64,000 nt of DNA from Gyromitra esculenta (Eukaryota > Ascomycota > Pezizomycetes > Pezizales > Discinaceae). Position numbers and translations under genes: made by a program. Where the stretch lies: contig JBCAML010000006.1 in assembly GCA_038503075.1 (NCBI GenBank), positions 2,232,001 to 2,296,000 on the forward strand, written 5' to 3'. The notes beneath the pieces were generated by a model. That model was not told the origin of the DNA. It did not search any database and saw nothing but the letters and a program-made list of their open reading frames with translations. Shown piece after piece: positions 25,501 to 37,900 of the stretch (positions are counted from its first letter, which is position 1; every line of letters starts with the position of its first letter).

Positions 25501-28500
25501 TCGACAAAGCTTGCTATAGCTGCCATCGTGGTATGGAGTATAGGAGCACCCACCAACATATCTCGCTAAAGTGATTACCCGATGATATTTTGCTGGTAGG
25601 CTTAAATTCCGAGCGTACCCCGTTATATATTATGTTAAATTTTTGGATGCTAACTACGTTGTTCGTTAGGTATTTGGTGGGGCAAGGTACGACCATATGA
25701 TCGTAGCGTAACACTTAAAGGAGCATACTTAATGATTCGCATGACGAGGATATGGGATAGTGGGTATGTGAATTCTTCCTAGCTATATATTACTAACTAT
25801 AGTTGGTTCACTCTGTGGGGATTTGGGATGCGGATATTCGTCCTATAGTGATGGTGAGCATGAAGCAGTGCCGTAATGTGGTAGTTTAAGGGCTAAGTTT
25901 GCCATAATATCGAATCGCTCAATCACTCCATAGTGCCCTTTATCAAGACCTACTCTAGTTTCTAGAGCTTCGAATTCTAGCTATCGCTTTTCCATATATC
26001 ACCATCACCATCACCATTGCAGCCTCCCATGCGTATGTACATCAACGACAGTGTTATCCTATGTATCAGATCATGACCTGGGCTGCTAGGCTTAGAGATC
26101 GCCGCCTTTTTCCAAAAATCAGCGCATATACAAACTGGTACACACCGCGGATGTATAGTCACTCGTGCTTATGTTAAGGATTTAGGTAGATATGTTTACA
26201 AGGCTGTGAGGAGCAAAAACATGACGATGACGTTAAGTCATACTGGTTACCTCTTTAACCTCGAAAATCAAGACTTAGTTAACTGTCGTACAGTTTACTT
26301 GTATGGCTACATCCAGGCTCCAGAAATTTGCTGCTATGTAGATTGAATTTTGTAGCTTACGGCCAGGTAGGGGATTTAGTGAAAAACTATCATCTCAAAG
26401 CCCATATAGACCTAAGAACCAGGGAGGCCAATAGATCGATTTCAATAGGCTAGATTTACATATTCAAATAGATTATAGATGCACATCGTGTATTATAATA
26501 CGCATAGCCTCCGCCGCATTATGGGTCAACTGTGCTCTTCTCGTATTTTCAACACCTCCACATAACGCACCCATCGAATACAGACATTTCATACAAGAGC
26601 TCGAGTCCCTCATTGAGTTAGCACGGCATATAGATACTATAGGTTTAACCTTGCCTATGCTGATGTTATTAGGAGCATGATATCAAGTAGCTAGATAGCA
26701 CCGCCGTATCGTAGGAATTCTTAGATAATGCTACGAAACAATATGGCTCGCTGAGCGAATTTCAACAGATAAAGCATAGGTTGTTTGGTGTGTGTAAGAT
26801 TGATGCCCGCTGGGAGAAAGACAGCGGATAGTCGTCAAAGGGAGAGACGTTTTCGAAGTCTCGAGCAGTTACCGAGATTAGTATGAACAACATACTCTTA
26901 TTTCCGAGTACAAGGCACTTGGAAGCATTGTAATAGCAGCTTCAAAGAAAAGACTCTGTTTCTAACGGTGTTCGTAGCAGCAATCCATTCCTTAGGAGGA
27001 TAGCAGCAGAAAACCAATGTGCTCTGGCAGTAATGAGCAAAGAAGGCACAAGGAAAACTAGTTTACGTCAGACAACAAAAAAGATAGCCGCTCCCTAGAG
27101 CAGAGGGATCTCTCAAGCGGTGTGAAGACTAATGTTTAGGATCTTATAGATATGGGGAAAGTGAATACAGGCTGATTACGCCAATGTCAACGAGACAACA
27201 AATCGGTTCATTATCCGTAGCCGAAGATGCAAAAATATAGGTTCTCATCACTAGCAACTACAAAGATCTCACTAGCTCTAAGAGATAAACATTATCCTCC
27301 AATTTCAAAACATTATTGGCTATGTTTTTCATAGAGCTCAAGACCTCTGGTGGTCTTGTAGGTGAGCATCTTGTTAGTGGCAATGTACTTTTCTATTTGT
27401 TATAGGGCCAACATGAAAGCGCTGTGAGGCCCGCGCATGTTCCCTCCCATCCCTAAATGACTATTTCTATTGGGAGGCTAGATTGCATAGAGGCTAGGTA
27501 ACATCACCTGCCTGGGCTCGCGTTTGGAGTACCATAGTTCAAGCTCCGGTCCCACCGCGTTGCTGGCGGTAAGATTTTTTTGTAAACAATAAGGCTTAGT
27601 GGTCAAGGTGCGTTCTGATCAAACGGTAGGGTCGATGTTGTGTGTAATTATTTTTTGGGATCCTTACCTAGAAATACTCCGAGAGTGTTCAATAACGCTG
27701 CGGTCCTAACTAGGCGACTAGTGCCTAGATGTTAAAGCAAACTGTATGGCCAATCCTCATCACTCTATGACAACACATGATCCCCTCTATAAAATTAGTG
27801 ATATCTTTAAGATGAAACTGGCCTTTAGGTCAATATATCGAGTGATATATTATGTATAAAAATGAAAAAAAATTCGTTGATTGGTCCTTTACCGAAGTCG
27901 GACCAGAACCTGTAAGTAATAGTTCATTACTGCCTAAAGGATATCGTATTCTTCTATATATCCTATGAAGAGGTGCAATCGCTAGATATTTTTCGCGATC
28001 CTAACCCTTTAACTAATGGGTGACCAATGCGTGGTTACCATTGAACAGCCTAGTGACTTTGAAGCTTCATCTTCTTGACCGCTCTTCACGCAGGATCTTT
28101 CAATATATATACGTGTCCTAACTATCGCGTACGTTCGCCTTTTGTAGTATATACCTATAGTTAATGATCATTTAGGTTGCATAGATGATTTTCGAGGATC
28201 GAAATTCGGTTTACCCGCAAGAATTATGGGTCTGTGGTATATATAAAAGCCATTGTCCGAATATTTCCGAGAGTAGGATAGTTGAATCTTGATAAGCAAT
28301 TACAGTAAGCTACAGGTACTGGGATGCGACTTACATGTAATAAATATCCTATTGTGTGCATAGATCAGTACTCTATCTAGGTAACCAACAGAAGATAAGG
28401 AGTAACCTTTGTCTCAAGATAACCTCTGGCCACGTTTCCTTATCGACAAGAAATTAGCATCTTGCTGGGTTGAGAGATAAGGATAGTGTCGCAGGGCAGT

Positions 28501-30856
28501 TGCGTCCATCTGGTTAAAAAGATAAAGGCTCATCTGAAAGATGCACGTCGAGATGTGTTATTTCGAGTGACATGGTGGAAGGGATCGACGTTAAAAAGGG
28601 TTGGCAGGCACAATAAGATGTAGCACGGAGTACTCTTGATAAGCCAGGTCTGATAAGCAAATAAAAAACTCGTGGCGGCAGCAACTTTAGACGCATGCGA
28701 TAGGCTTATCTGTACCTTATCTATGGAAGAAGACGGATAGCCCTTTCGAAGTAAGGACGGGTATTTGATAGCGCCCGGCGATAGATAAGCGGAGCTGCAT
28801 ATGCGTAACCAGGTTCTCGGTGCAGCTAGGGGGAAGCGAGTGAGCATTCGTGAGCCTTGGCTTGATGCTTTTTGATATAGACTCTTTGTTTCGTCCTGGT
28901 GGTTGTAGTTAAATGTTTTGTTTCTTTCTCACGACCATTAGGTAATTCCTGAGATGAGATTTGTCTTGCTTTGCCCTGGAGCCGAAGGTCATGTGCAAGG
29001 CTCTAATACCCCTAACCCTACCTCGCGCTTGCCATCATCCGAACCGAACCGAGGGGCAGGAGGCGGACACTGGGGATTCCATAATGCACCAAGGAAGTGG
29101 GAGTACATGAGATCTGTACTCAAGACTGCTCATCGGCCTGCTTCTAAGAACAGAATGGCCGCTGGCAAACCTTGAACCTCCAACATGTTTTCAACAGGTT
29201 TTCGCATAGTCAATACCTAATACCGAGGGCAACCGAGGACGTGCGTCCTCCCTTCCAGGCCACGGCTAATGTGTGGAGATGCATAGACTACTGCAAACCC
29301 CAATTTCACAGGGTCGTGGTCAGCTGCGGGTCTGTAACTGGACACGTTCGTTCAGGGAACACATCGTGACCTTTCGAATGCAACAAAGCGCAGGCTAATG
29401 GACGGAGTCCATGCGAAACCAACAAAGTGTCGGCGTTCGTGGAGCATCGTGAAGTCAGCACAGGTTCTTTGATTCGGATGTGGTTGCCACATGCATGGGA
29501 GCACGTGTGTGGTCTATTGTTAATCAAGTGTTTCTCGGCCCTTGCCTAGAGCTTGGAGCTCCCTCTTCAGCTGTTAGGACAACTTTTCTCTGGGCGTGAA
29601 ATTTCAGAGCTTACCCAGCTTTCTTTTGTGCTTTCTTCTTCGCCACTAGATTACATCGCTACGATGCTGCATGACAAGTTCTCAACATTTATTCGTTTAC
29701 CCCTGGCATGGGCACATTCCTTTTTGCGGGAGCGGTAGATGAGGGAGAGTTTTTTTCGGACGTTGGAGGGCAAACTTGCATGGCGTCTGATCAGGATCTT
29801 CATCCCGGAAAGAGAGGGTTGAGCCGTTGCGATCCAAATGCACCGAAAGGAATTGCTGTGGTGGATCAGATGCGAGACGCGTAGCCAAGCTTAAGCGTAT
29901 TTCTCATACTTGAGGTGTGGACGTTGCTTATGCGACTTAATCTCAAGGACAGCTTAGGCATATATGTACTCTGTACTCTAGGCACTGTGCTGCCTGTGGG
30001 CATGCCATAGCTCGGAGAGGGTCAATTTGAGACTGATACGAAAGCTGTAGACTTCTGTCTGTTGTCCTCTCCACTGAGCGTAAATTCCGTCCCATTGCAT
30101 CAAAGGAGACCGATGACACCAGCCAAGACGTCTTGGCTTGCAAATGGCTATGTCATTCTCACGATGTTTTCAAGTGAATTTTCTCTCCCATCGCATCGCC
30201 TTCTTCTTCCAAGCCTGAAAAAAAAGGAGAAAAACCAACAATGAATAAGCCACGTGGACCTGGGACACAGCACTGACCTCAACTCACTGGGGAACCGTCA
30301 GGTGATGGGCATGTCTGGGCTTGTTCAGGCAATAAGTTAGGTAATTAGAGCGCTCCATTACACCACAAGTGCACGACAGGACGACAGGACGACAGGCTGG
30401 GAATAACGCTGGCGGGATCCACGGATTCCAGTCAACCTTGGTATGTAGAGCATGTAGGGCTTAGCAAAGTATGGGGTAAATGGTTTCATGGGTCACCCGG
30501 AGCCTTTGGAAGATTCGGCTTCAATTCGCGTCGGGCACCCGTTAACGGCAGTTGGTTGGATTGGTGTTCCAATTCGAAAAGTGCCCCGTCCAATTACTCG
30601 ACATCGCATCATACTCGTGCTTTACATCGTCTTCCTGCACCTTTGCGGAATTCTCATTACGTTTTAACCGCAAAGGTCTGTAGCATCGTGACCACAGCTC
30701 CGTTCTTGCCAGCATGAGTCCTCCCGGGGCTACTGCTACGGTTAATGTGTTCCTATATAAGCTTCATTCTTTTCGTGTCTAGGTTTGAGAGCAATTATCT
30801 GTTCACTTCGTTCCCTATACTTCATCCTACAGACCACAACAAGCACGACGAGAGCT
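22514..30856. other. Gene desert of about 8.3 kb with a transposon relic
   Basis: No supported gene. The sequence is AT-rich with frequent stops and looks like decayed repeats. Identified contents: a 464-bp TA-flanked element (24746-25209), a Pol III B-box-like stretch near 24370, and a local excess of GATAA motifs at about 28281-28790. The last several hundred bases should include the F-box gene promoter. Confidence 0.6.
24746..25209. mobile_element. 464-bp non-autonomous Tc1/mariner-type element
   Basis: The left end, CAGACGAGTGAAAAAAGTGA, is repeated inverted at the right end. The match continues imperfectly for about 58 bp on each side, down to GCCAACTT. TA dinucleotides flank both ends (24744-24745 and 25210-25211), consistent with a Tc1/mariner-type target duplication. 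The interior is AT-rich without a transposase ORF. Confidence 0.85.
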
Positions 30857-32516
30857 ATGCCGTCATTTGAAGATCTGCCGTTCGAAATCCTCTCAGAAAT
30901 CCTCTCAATTGCTGCTGAGCTCAATGCCACTGAGATCCCTAGCTATACCTATGGTTTGACTCAGGCCCCGAGAACGCTGCAACGGTTTCCCATTCAGAAA
31001 TACGTCCGTGGACGAGTACCTCACGATGTCTACCGATGGAATCTTGTAGACTCTTTTAGACAGGTTAATTCTAGATGGCATGAATGGGCATTGTCGTATG
31101 CTCTCAAGGAGGTATATGTTCGACGTTGGAGAGGTGGTGAGCAGTAAGTATTCATTTCTAGGAGCATTTTCACACAAAGACGATATACTAATTGTAGTAT
31201 TTACAACAGATGGATGAACGAGAAAGGAGCTTTCAAAGACCCAACCGATGCCCACCAATCTGCAGATATCTATCCAGTCGTCTTCCAGAACCCCTACAAA
31301 TCCGTTAAATCCACCGCAAAGCTATTCACAGACTACCCACAGATCGCATCTCATATCCGAAGAATCTGGTTCAATGGGATTTACCAGTTCGATACCAATA
31401 AATACGTTTTCCAGATTCTCCAGAATGCTGTTAATGTCCGGACAGCCGCAATTCCTTGGACCACAGTACGCTACGGTGATGAGAGGGAGTGGCAACGCCT
31501 GATGTCATTCCCTCGGCTGGCATCCCTGGAGTTTTTGACCGTTGGGTTGAAGAGTTTCCAGGCTAAGAGCGAGAAGAACCTTACCGACAATGGCGTTTTA
31601 AGGACAAACACCGGTTTGAATTTCGGGGGATTGAAACGGTTCAAGATTTTCGGCGATTCCAATTTGATGCCCTTGACAGATGAGGACTTGTCCTTTATCT
31701 CTCGCACAGCAGTCAACCTCGAGGAAATCCATATTACTGGGGCGACGTCAGTAACTATCAAAGGTATTTCTTTTTCTGTTCTGTTGTTGTCACTAGGGTT
31801 AGGGTTTAATTCTAACAAAATGTTCTCCAACCCAGGTGTTGCCGCATTGGTCGCTGCCTCCTCTCAGACGCTCAAGCTTCTGGAGTTTACTCCCCTTTCC
31901 GATGATGGTTTCCAGCATCCGAGCTCCGATATCGACCTTCAGGTGCACATATGTTCTCTCCTTGCTTCATGCCCTCGCTTGAAGGATCTAGCAATTACTG
32001 TGCCTGCCTGCTGTCCTGATCTGTTCTCTTGCGCCGTAGTCAACTGGCACGAGACTGTCCGTATCAGGATTGCCGGGCGCGGGACTTGCCGGGAAACTGG
32101 CATACCATTGAATATGAATATTGAAGGATTTATTGATATTCTCGAATCCGCGAGAGCTTTGGTGAGCCCGCAATCGCGTAAAGGGAAGGATGAATTAGAC
32201 ATTGAGATTGCTGTTGGTTAGTATTACTACATGTACTTCACCTAACTGATTCAAATTCCTTGCTAATACTATCTTTCTATTTACAGGTAACTTCCTCTTT
32301 GAAGTTAAAACTGGTTTTGTTCATGGAAACTACAGGGCAGCGAAAAAGCTTTCCGAGATGGCGTGGTCGCCTGAAGAGTTCCCCACTACAAAGGGACCGT
32401 ATGGACACACTGGACTCTATGGCGATTCTGACGACGCTAAAGGAGAGTGGTCCTGTATCCCCGAACGAGATTTCTTCGATGCGATGAGATGGGGGCTTGT
32501 AAGGTTCGACGATTGA
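30857..32516 (+). CDS. F-box protein with leucine-rich-like body
   Basis: Exons 30857-31143, 31198-31763, 31836-32216 and 32287-32516 give about 487 residues. The start MPSFEDLPFEILSEIL opens directly into an F-box-like motif, the Skp1-binding module of SCF ubiquitin ligases. The remainder has scattered leucine-rich segments (NLEEIHITG; LKLLEFTPL; CPRLKDLAI) typical of fungal F-box proteins. The third intron-like segment, 31764-31835 (72 nt), has no in-frame stop; I call it an intron because it has GT...AG ends and a CTAAC branch site and removing it gives a smooth join (TIKGVAAL). It contains a telomere-like motif. The last exon, in a different frame, is clearly protein-like up to its stop. 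The target protein is unknown. Confidence 0.85.
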
Positions 32517-33720
32517 GTCATAGTGGCGAGTGGCGTTTCAAAAAAAAAAGGTCTGGGTACATATGGAGTTTTGAAAAAAAGTTTTCATGATTTTCTTTTT
32601 AGCTTTCGTCGTCATTTCCTTAGAGCGTGTGTTGCTGTTTTTCCTAGAAAAGACTTGGGAGCGGAGTTGAATTTTTTTTAATTTTCTATTACATATTGTA
32701 TAATGCATGTCTGGTGTGGTAGTGAAATTTTTTTCTCTCTTTTAAATTTTACATTCGAGGTGATCCTATTATTGGCTCGATTCTAGCTCTATTCATCCCA
32801 AGTAATGCATAGCTCTGATTGCGTTATATGATCCAACCCCGTTTTCTACAATTCTATTACGAATGTCCAAGACTTGTTGCATATTTAACCATCCGGGTCA
32901 CCGTATTGAGTGCTTGGCTGGAAATGGGCAAGAAATTGGTCAAATCACGTCAATATAAGCATTCTGCGCACTTCTGTTATGTGTTTGTCGGTTAATGGAC
33001 ATTTAACTCGGCTTTCTGGATATGGAAATTGCGGTAAAGTACTAGAAGTGAAGGATTTGTGATTCGTGGTGAACTAAACTTGGAACTCTAACGTAGAGCA
33101 TGCACTTAGTTATAGAAACCTCTCCACGGCTACGCCTCGGACACGCCATCCGGAAAATAATTTCCTTGTCCGTGCTTAGGTACGCTTTAGCCGATCCCTC
33201 CATCATTTATGATCGGTGAGCTAGCCAGCGATTTATGTAGTATAAAAACTGGTATTCTGAGCACGAGTACGTAAAATCTTCATTAGCATGTCGTTGCTCT
33301 ACACGTGCAGCTGTAAGGATTTGTTCTGAGAGCAGGACGCCCGCTTAACCCAGCCCTGTGAGGTTTGGGGATGCAGCATGATTAGTAGAGGATTAGAGTA
33401 GAGTACACAGGTGCTCTGCTCTATATTGTTCTTGTTTCCTTTCCAATTACCTATTGAAGCGGCACTGGGTTCTTGGCATCCCTGCAGGGTGTGTGTAGGT
33501 GATGTGATGTGATAGCCGGGATCCGACCTTCCTAATGTGTGAACGTTGGGGCTCGAAATAGCTACATCGATCTGGGGCCTTTGACGAGAGACCGCTCGCA
33601 AGCGCTGGAATCTGCTTTAGAGGTGCTACTATAGTGGTGACTTCGAGGGGAAAAAAAGCTGGGCGTGAGTAAATTTAAACTTAGCATATTGTAATTGGGG
33701 TGTCTGTACTAGTGGACATA

Positions 33721-33893
33721 CAGTCGGACCTTAATATAAGGAACCCCGATATAATGGAAATCTGCAGTAACGGACGGAAATTGGGTGCAACTTTGAGTTC
33801 CTGGCACCACCCAAAATTTGCTGTAAGGAAAAATTTGCTATAACGAACGAATTCCCACGAATTATGCATGTCCCTTATAACAAGGTGCGACTG
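33721..33893 (+). mobile_element. 173-bp pogo/Tc1-type MITE with TA duplication, intact copy
   Basis: The ends are CAGTCGGACCTT and its near-complement AAGGTGCGACTG, flanked by TA at 33719-33720 and 33894-33895. Internal phrases such as GATATAATGG and CTATAACGAAC resemble subterminal repeats of pogo-like elements. A truncated inverted copy lies at 57599-57750, with about 17 differences over the shared part, 14 of them transitions. Confidence 0.88.
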
Positions 33894-33904
33894 TAAATAA
33901 CAAT

Positions 33905-33937
33905 ATTATTGTTATTATTATTATTATTATTATTATC
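33905..33937 (+). repeat. TTA/ATT trinucleotide microsatellite
   Basis: About ten nearly uninterrupted TTA units directly after the 173-bp element. Confidence 0.85.
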
Positions 33938-34320
33938 TTGGTTAGGGTTTTATCCTATGGAGCTTTGAGTATTCTCCACCATAGCGCTTGTGTAAATACC
34001 GGTAACACTGTACCTGCATGAAACTACCGCTGTCGACGACCTTTTTCATCTGGAGATTTCTTTTTATATCGTGACCCCTGCTGGGATAACGTCGCAGAAA
34101 GAGTGCGCAATATTAGGTCTAGGAATACTGAATGATAGCTATGTTGGTTGAATAAACTATGCTACGTATACGAGAATGTTTGGAGACGGGTATAAATTGG
34201 AGGACTATTCGTTATTTATCTTGGGCATCTTACTGATCGTCCGCTTCAATTCGAGAACAGTGTCTTGGAATTCAATTGCTTATAAACTTACCGGAAATAT
34301 ATACTGTCGGAAAATCAGCA

Positions 34321-34988
34321 ATGAAACTCACTATCTCAGCCATCTTTTGTGTACTAGCTAGTTTCTCCGCGGCTTGTACACCGCCGACAGTTCTATGGAA
34401 CAGGTTTTTACTCCCTCCGTTTAAATGCTCGTGATTAAATTAGTCACTGCTAATAGAAGTTTCCTAGCATCGATATACTATTCGCAGTCCAAGTACAGAA
34501 CGCATCGCACCCCGAAATCGATATGCGCCATATCACATTCACGCCCTCTGGCGGCGGAGACCAACACCTATACCTCTCGCCCTCTGGGACGGCAGTGAGC
34601 GATTTCCAGCTCCAAGGCGGCGTCTGGGTCAACGGTCCCATAATACATGCTGTGGTTTCCACCCAAGTCGATACAGATGAGACGAGGAATATATTTTTTA
34701 CGCAGCGGACGCAGCAGCTTGCGGCTTTGGATGCGAGGTTCGGATGCCATCCGATGACGGATGAACTGCAAGTGGAGTTTGACTTGCAGGATGGAGGTGC
34801 AGCTTGTGTCAAAGCTGCGTCTGGTGGGAAGTATGAGTTGAGGTATAAGCCAGTTGGGGTATCAGGTATGTGATGCGTCCTTGGGGGAGTGTTGAGAGAA
34901 CGATCGTGTACTAATTCGTAACACAATCTCTTTAGCACCGCTGTGCATAGAGGTTACTTTGGCTTCGGATCCTTCGCTCCCTCTGTAG
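34321..34988 (+). CDS. Small secreted protein, unrecognised
   Basis: Exons 34321-34403, 34468-34865 and 34936-34988 encode about 177 residues. The N-terminus, MKLTISAIFCVLASFSAACT, is a good signal peptide. Introns of 64 and 70 nt have GTTTTT and GTATGT donors; for the first I chose the TTTCCTAG acceptor because it alone keeps the frame to the large second exon. The mature part has four cysteines, enough for two disulfides, and is rich in beta-forming residues. No known domain is recognised. It stands alone between AT-rich stretches, a setting shared by fungal effector-like and lineage-specific secreted proteins. A role at the cell surface or towards a host or competitor is only a guess. Confidence 0.7.
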
Positions 34989-37900
34989 ACATAGGACCAG
35001 AAGTTGGTGGGCTTCAACAGGAGGAATCGGTGGGCGTATTATTAAAGTGAAAAATAGCCAAAATATCACTTTTTTTCTTTTTCTTTAATGGACACTCTGA
35101 TGTTAGCGGATGGTAGTCCCGCGGCGGTTGAGAAAGCGCACAACACTATGGTGAAAATGACGAGTGAGAATATGTGACGTCTCGGAACACTTGCTGCTAT
35201 GGGTGGTCGCCCGGGTAATTAGGTAAGAGGAATATTTTGTGTCTCATGGGTCTCATAATTTTACCTATAGCGGACGGATCTACGGCCATAGGCGAATCAT
35301 TCATATTGAGTGAAGTTTGGTACGTTGTGTAAGCTTATGAAAATTGCGGTGTATCTAGAGGGTTATCACTTGTTGTCATATCTGCGGGTCTTGCGAATCC
35401 GACTCCTCTCCTATGTAGTGCTGGGTTTTGCGCCATAGTTGTATATCCTATCGACTAGCTTTCTGGAAAACTACTCTGACTGCTGGAGAGGCTCCGAGTA
35501 GCACTATGTGGGTTCTGGGAGAGTAATCATCGGAATTCTTTCGTTTTTAGGACAGCCTCATGCTTGGTCAGGACCTAGTCTCTCGAGATAACTTATTTTG
35601 TGACGCGAATAATTTACAGTCTAACTCATACATTAGGGTGAATAACCTCTACGTTTTCCGGGGGTTATTTCTTCCCTGGTGGATTTTCCCGTTAGAATTA
35701 GGTTTTGGCGGTGTCCCGTTAATCTTGGTTTACCGCAGTACTATTTGCCTATTTTAGATAGAAAATCCCAACTATAAAAGAGTAGACCTACTACGGTATG
35801 ATATTCACTAGCTATAAATAAATATATCCATATATATCAAAAAGAGACATCTAGTACTCATAGTCAGCTGAGAGCAACCTGAGGTCTTGGTGCCAAATAA
35901 TCATTGATGCTACTATGGGGAGGAGTTTAAAAGACTTGTCCCAAAGTACAAAGCTCGCGGCAAGTATTTGCTGGAATCATGATATGTTTTACTGTATCGC
36001 TCCTCTACGTGACAACGTGCTCTCACGATAACGTCTACTCTAGACCTCAATCTACGAGAGGATTAAACCAGTGTAACGTTTACGGCTACACTTAAGTACA
36101 CGCACACAGTTAATAGAAAACCCATTGTAACGAGAAGAGCATTCTCTCGATATAAGTGTTTTAGCCTTGTAAACTTTTTTTGAAGCGGCTCTATCTGCAC
36201 AATAGGAGAAAGTGGGGTGAGTCTGCTGCAATATTGTTGAGAAATGCGAGCGTAATTCTAGAGAACTACCGTATATACCATAGCAGCACTGCATCTTTTC
36301 AGAATATCGCGCATACGCCATACCAATTCTGTTCCCTTTTTAGTGCTGTATTCACATTGGTACCAGGCTTACTAGCTGACCAGTTGCATCATCAGACCGG
36401 GCGACTTCAACTAAACTTCACCCACTACCTTTGCTCCTATCTCTGCCATCGATCATCTCATAAAAAGTTACTCAATTTTTTATCTCTATTGCAGATCGTT
36501 GTAGATCACTATGCCTTCTGCAAGCAAGCTATGAGTAGCTGCGATGGCTCTAAACCTCCCCCGTCAAGCTTCATAACTTTTACCCTGACTGATTTTCGCG
36601 AGTTTCCTTTCTGTGTATTGTATAGTTATGGGCTCAATCTTGATATTATCAGGTTGCTCTTCAGCCCCTTCAATCGCCGCGGACTTAGTGGTCAAGCACT
36701 TCCCGGTTGCGGGCCTAGTCAACGGTATTCAAGAGGCGATAGTATACGCTGCCAAAGCTTTATGCTTTTATTCTGTTATGGGGTATTCGATATCGACGGC
36801 GCTAATTTACACCAATTCACTGGATTGTGCTGATGGATTTTGAAAATTCAAAGTATGTTGGAATAACGTATGCTCGTTAGTGCAGTGACTGATAGTTGTT
36901 TATGGACTGGTTAACGAGACCTCCAGACGATTCGAAAAGGCTTCCCTCAGCGTGGTCTTCCGCTGGTTCGGAAATAATGAGGGAACTTTGAGGAGCTGGG
37001 TAACATAGCACACCACCAAAAGCTATTGAGAAGCTTGAGACGACCCCCAGAATCCTTTGATGGTGTTAACTAGCAGGAGGGTCGCTGCCCAGCTTTACAA
37101 GCTGGCTGAGCGACCAATCAAGATCGAGGTTGTTCTTCCATTCGATAACCCTTCACTTCATCCAGGGTGTTGGATATGCTGGTGCTTTCAGGTCCGCTCG
37201 ACCGAAGCGGGCGCAGTCATGCGCACGGCCTTTATCCTAGGTCTATAATGCCAGTGGTCCTAATAGTATTGTAGTACTGGGCGGTATAAATTGGAGGCAT
37301 CTTGGATCGTGTGCTATTATACGATTGCCGCTTTCTATCTGCTATTTACCACACAGGGTATGTGGTGGTGTTGAAAAACTGACTACAAGGTAATACTGTT
37401 TCTCTCTCTGGGTAGCCACCCTGATGGACGGAACTGAGGCTACTTTCATTCTATTTTCTTGCTGAGATTACGCTTCTAGAGCACCTACATGTAGGTGTAG
37501 TTCCGGGATTCATATGGCTGATATATATCGAGCACGAATACGTAGTTACCGTTACCGTGGCTGCTCACGGATCCTGTCTGTGCATATATTCCGGGGCACT
37601 TCGTCCCTCGGGTCCATGTCTCTGATCAACGGCCAAATCCATCAGATTTAATTTCCGTCCCGCACCGCCGTCATAAGATGCCCAGAATAGTTTGAAGTCA
37701 AAGCTCTGAACCCCAGAACTTCCACGCCCATGCGCTGGGATATCGATCTGCCCGCTCCGAGTCCCGATCCAAGTCCGACTTTATCTCTCGTTCATTCCTT
37801 CCTTCCTTCTCTTCTCTTTCAACTTAATCCTCTCTCTCTGCCAGTATTCCTAGTCTCCTAACGGCCCTTCTAACGATTAACGACCCACATATTAACGACA
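34989..37900. other. Intergenic region without a supported gene
   Basis: About 2.9 kb of mostly AT-rich sequence. Open stretches near 36180-36843 overlap in two frames without splice support or recognisable similarity. A perfect short palindrome (CACCTACATGTAGGTG) lies near 37480. The last 200 bp, with pyrimidine-rich tracts, is the probable leader of the next gene. Confidence 0.6.

Larger units (their letters stand above)
32517..34320. other. Intergenic region with a pogo-type MITE
   Basis: No gene seen. The 173-bp TA-flanked element (33721-33893) and an adjacent TTA microsatellite (33905-33937) lie here. The right end is the presumed promoter of the small secreted protein gene. Confidence 0.65.

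Noticed and set aside
36180..36843. 217-codon plus-strand frame and an overlapping 76-codon frame
   Set aside because: Two different frames are open over the same DNA and neither shows a domain or splice continuation.
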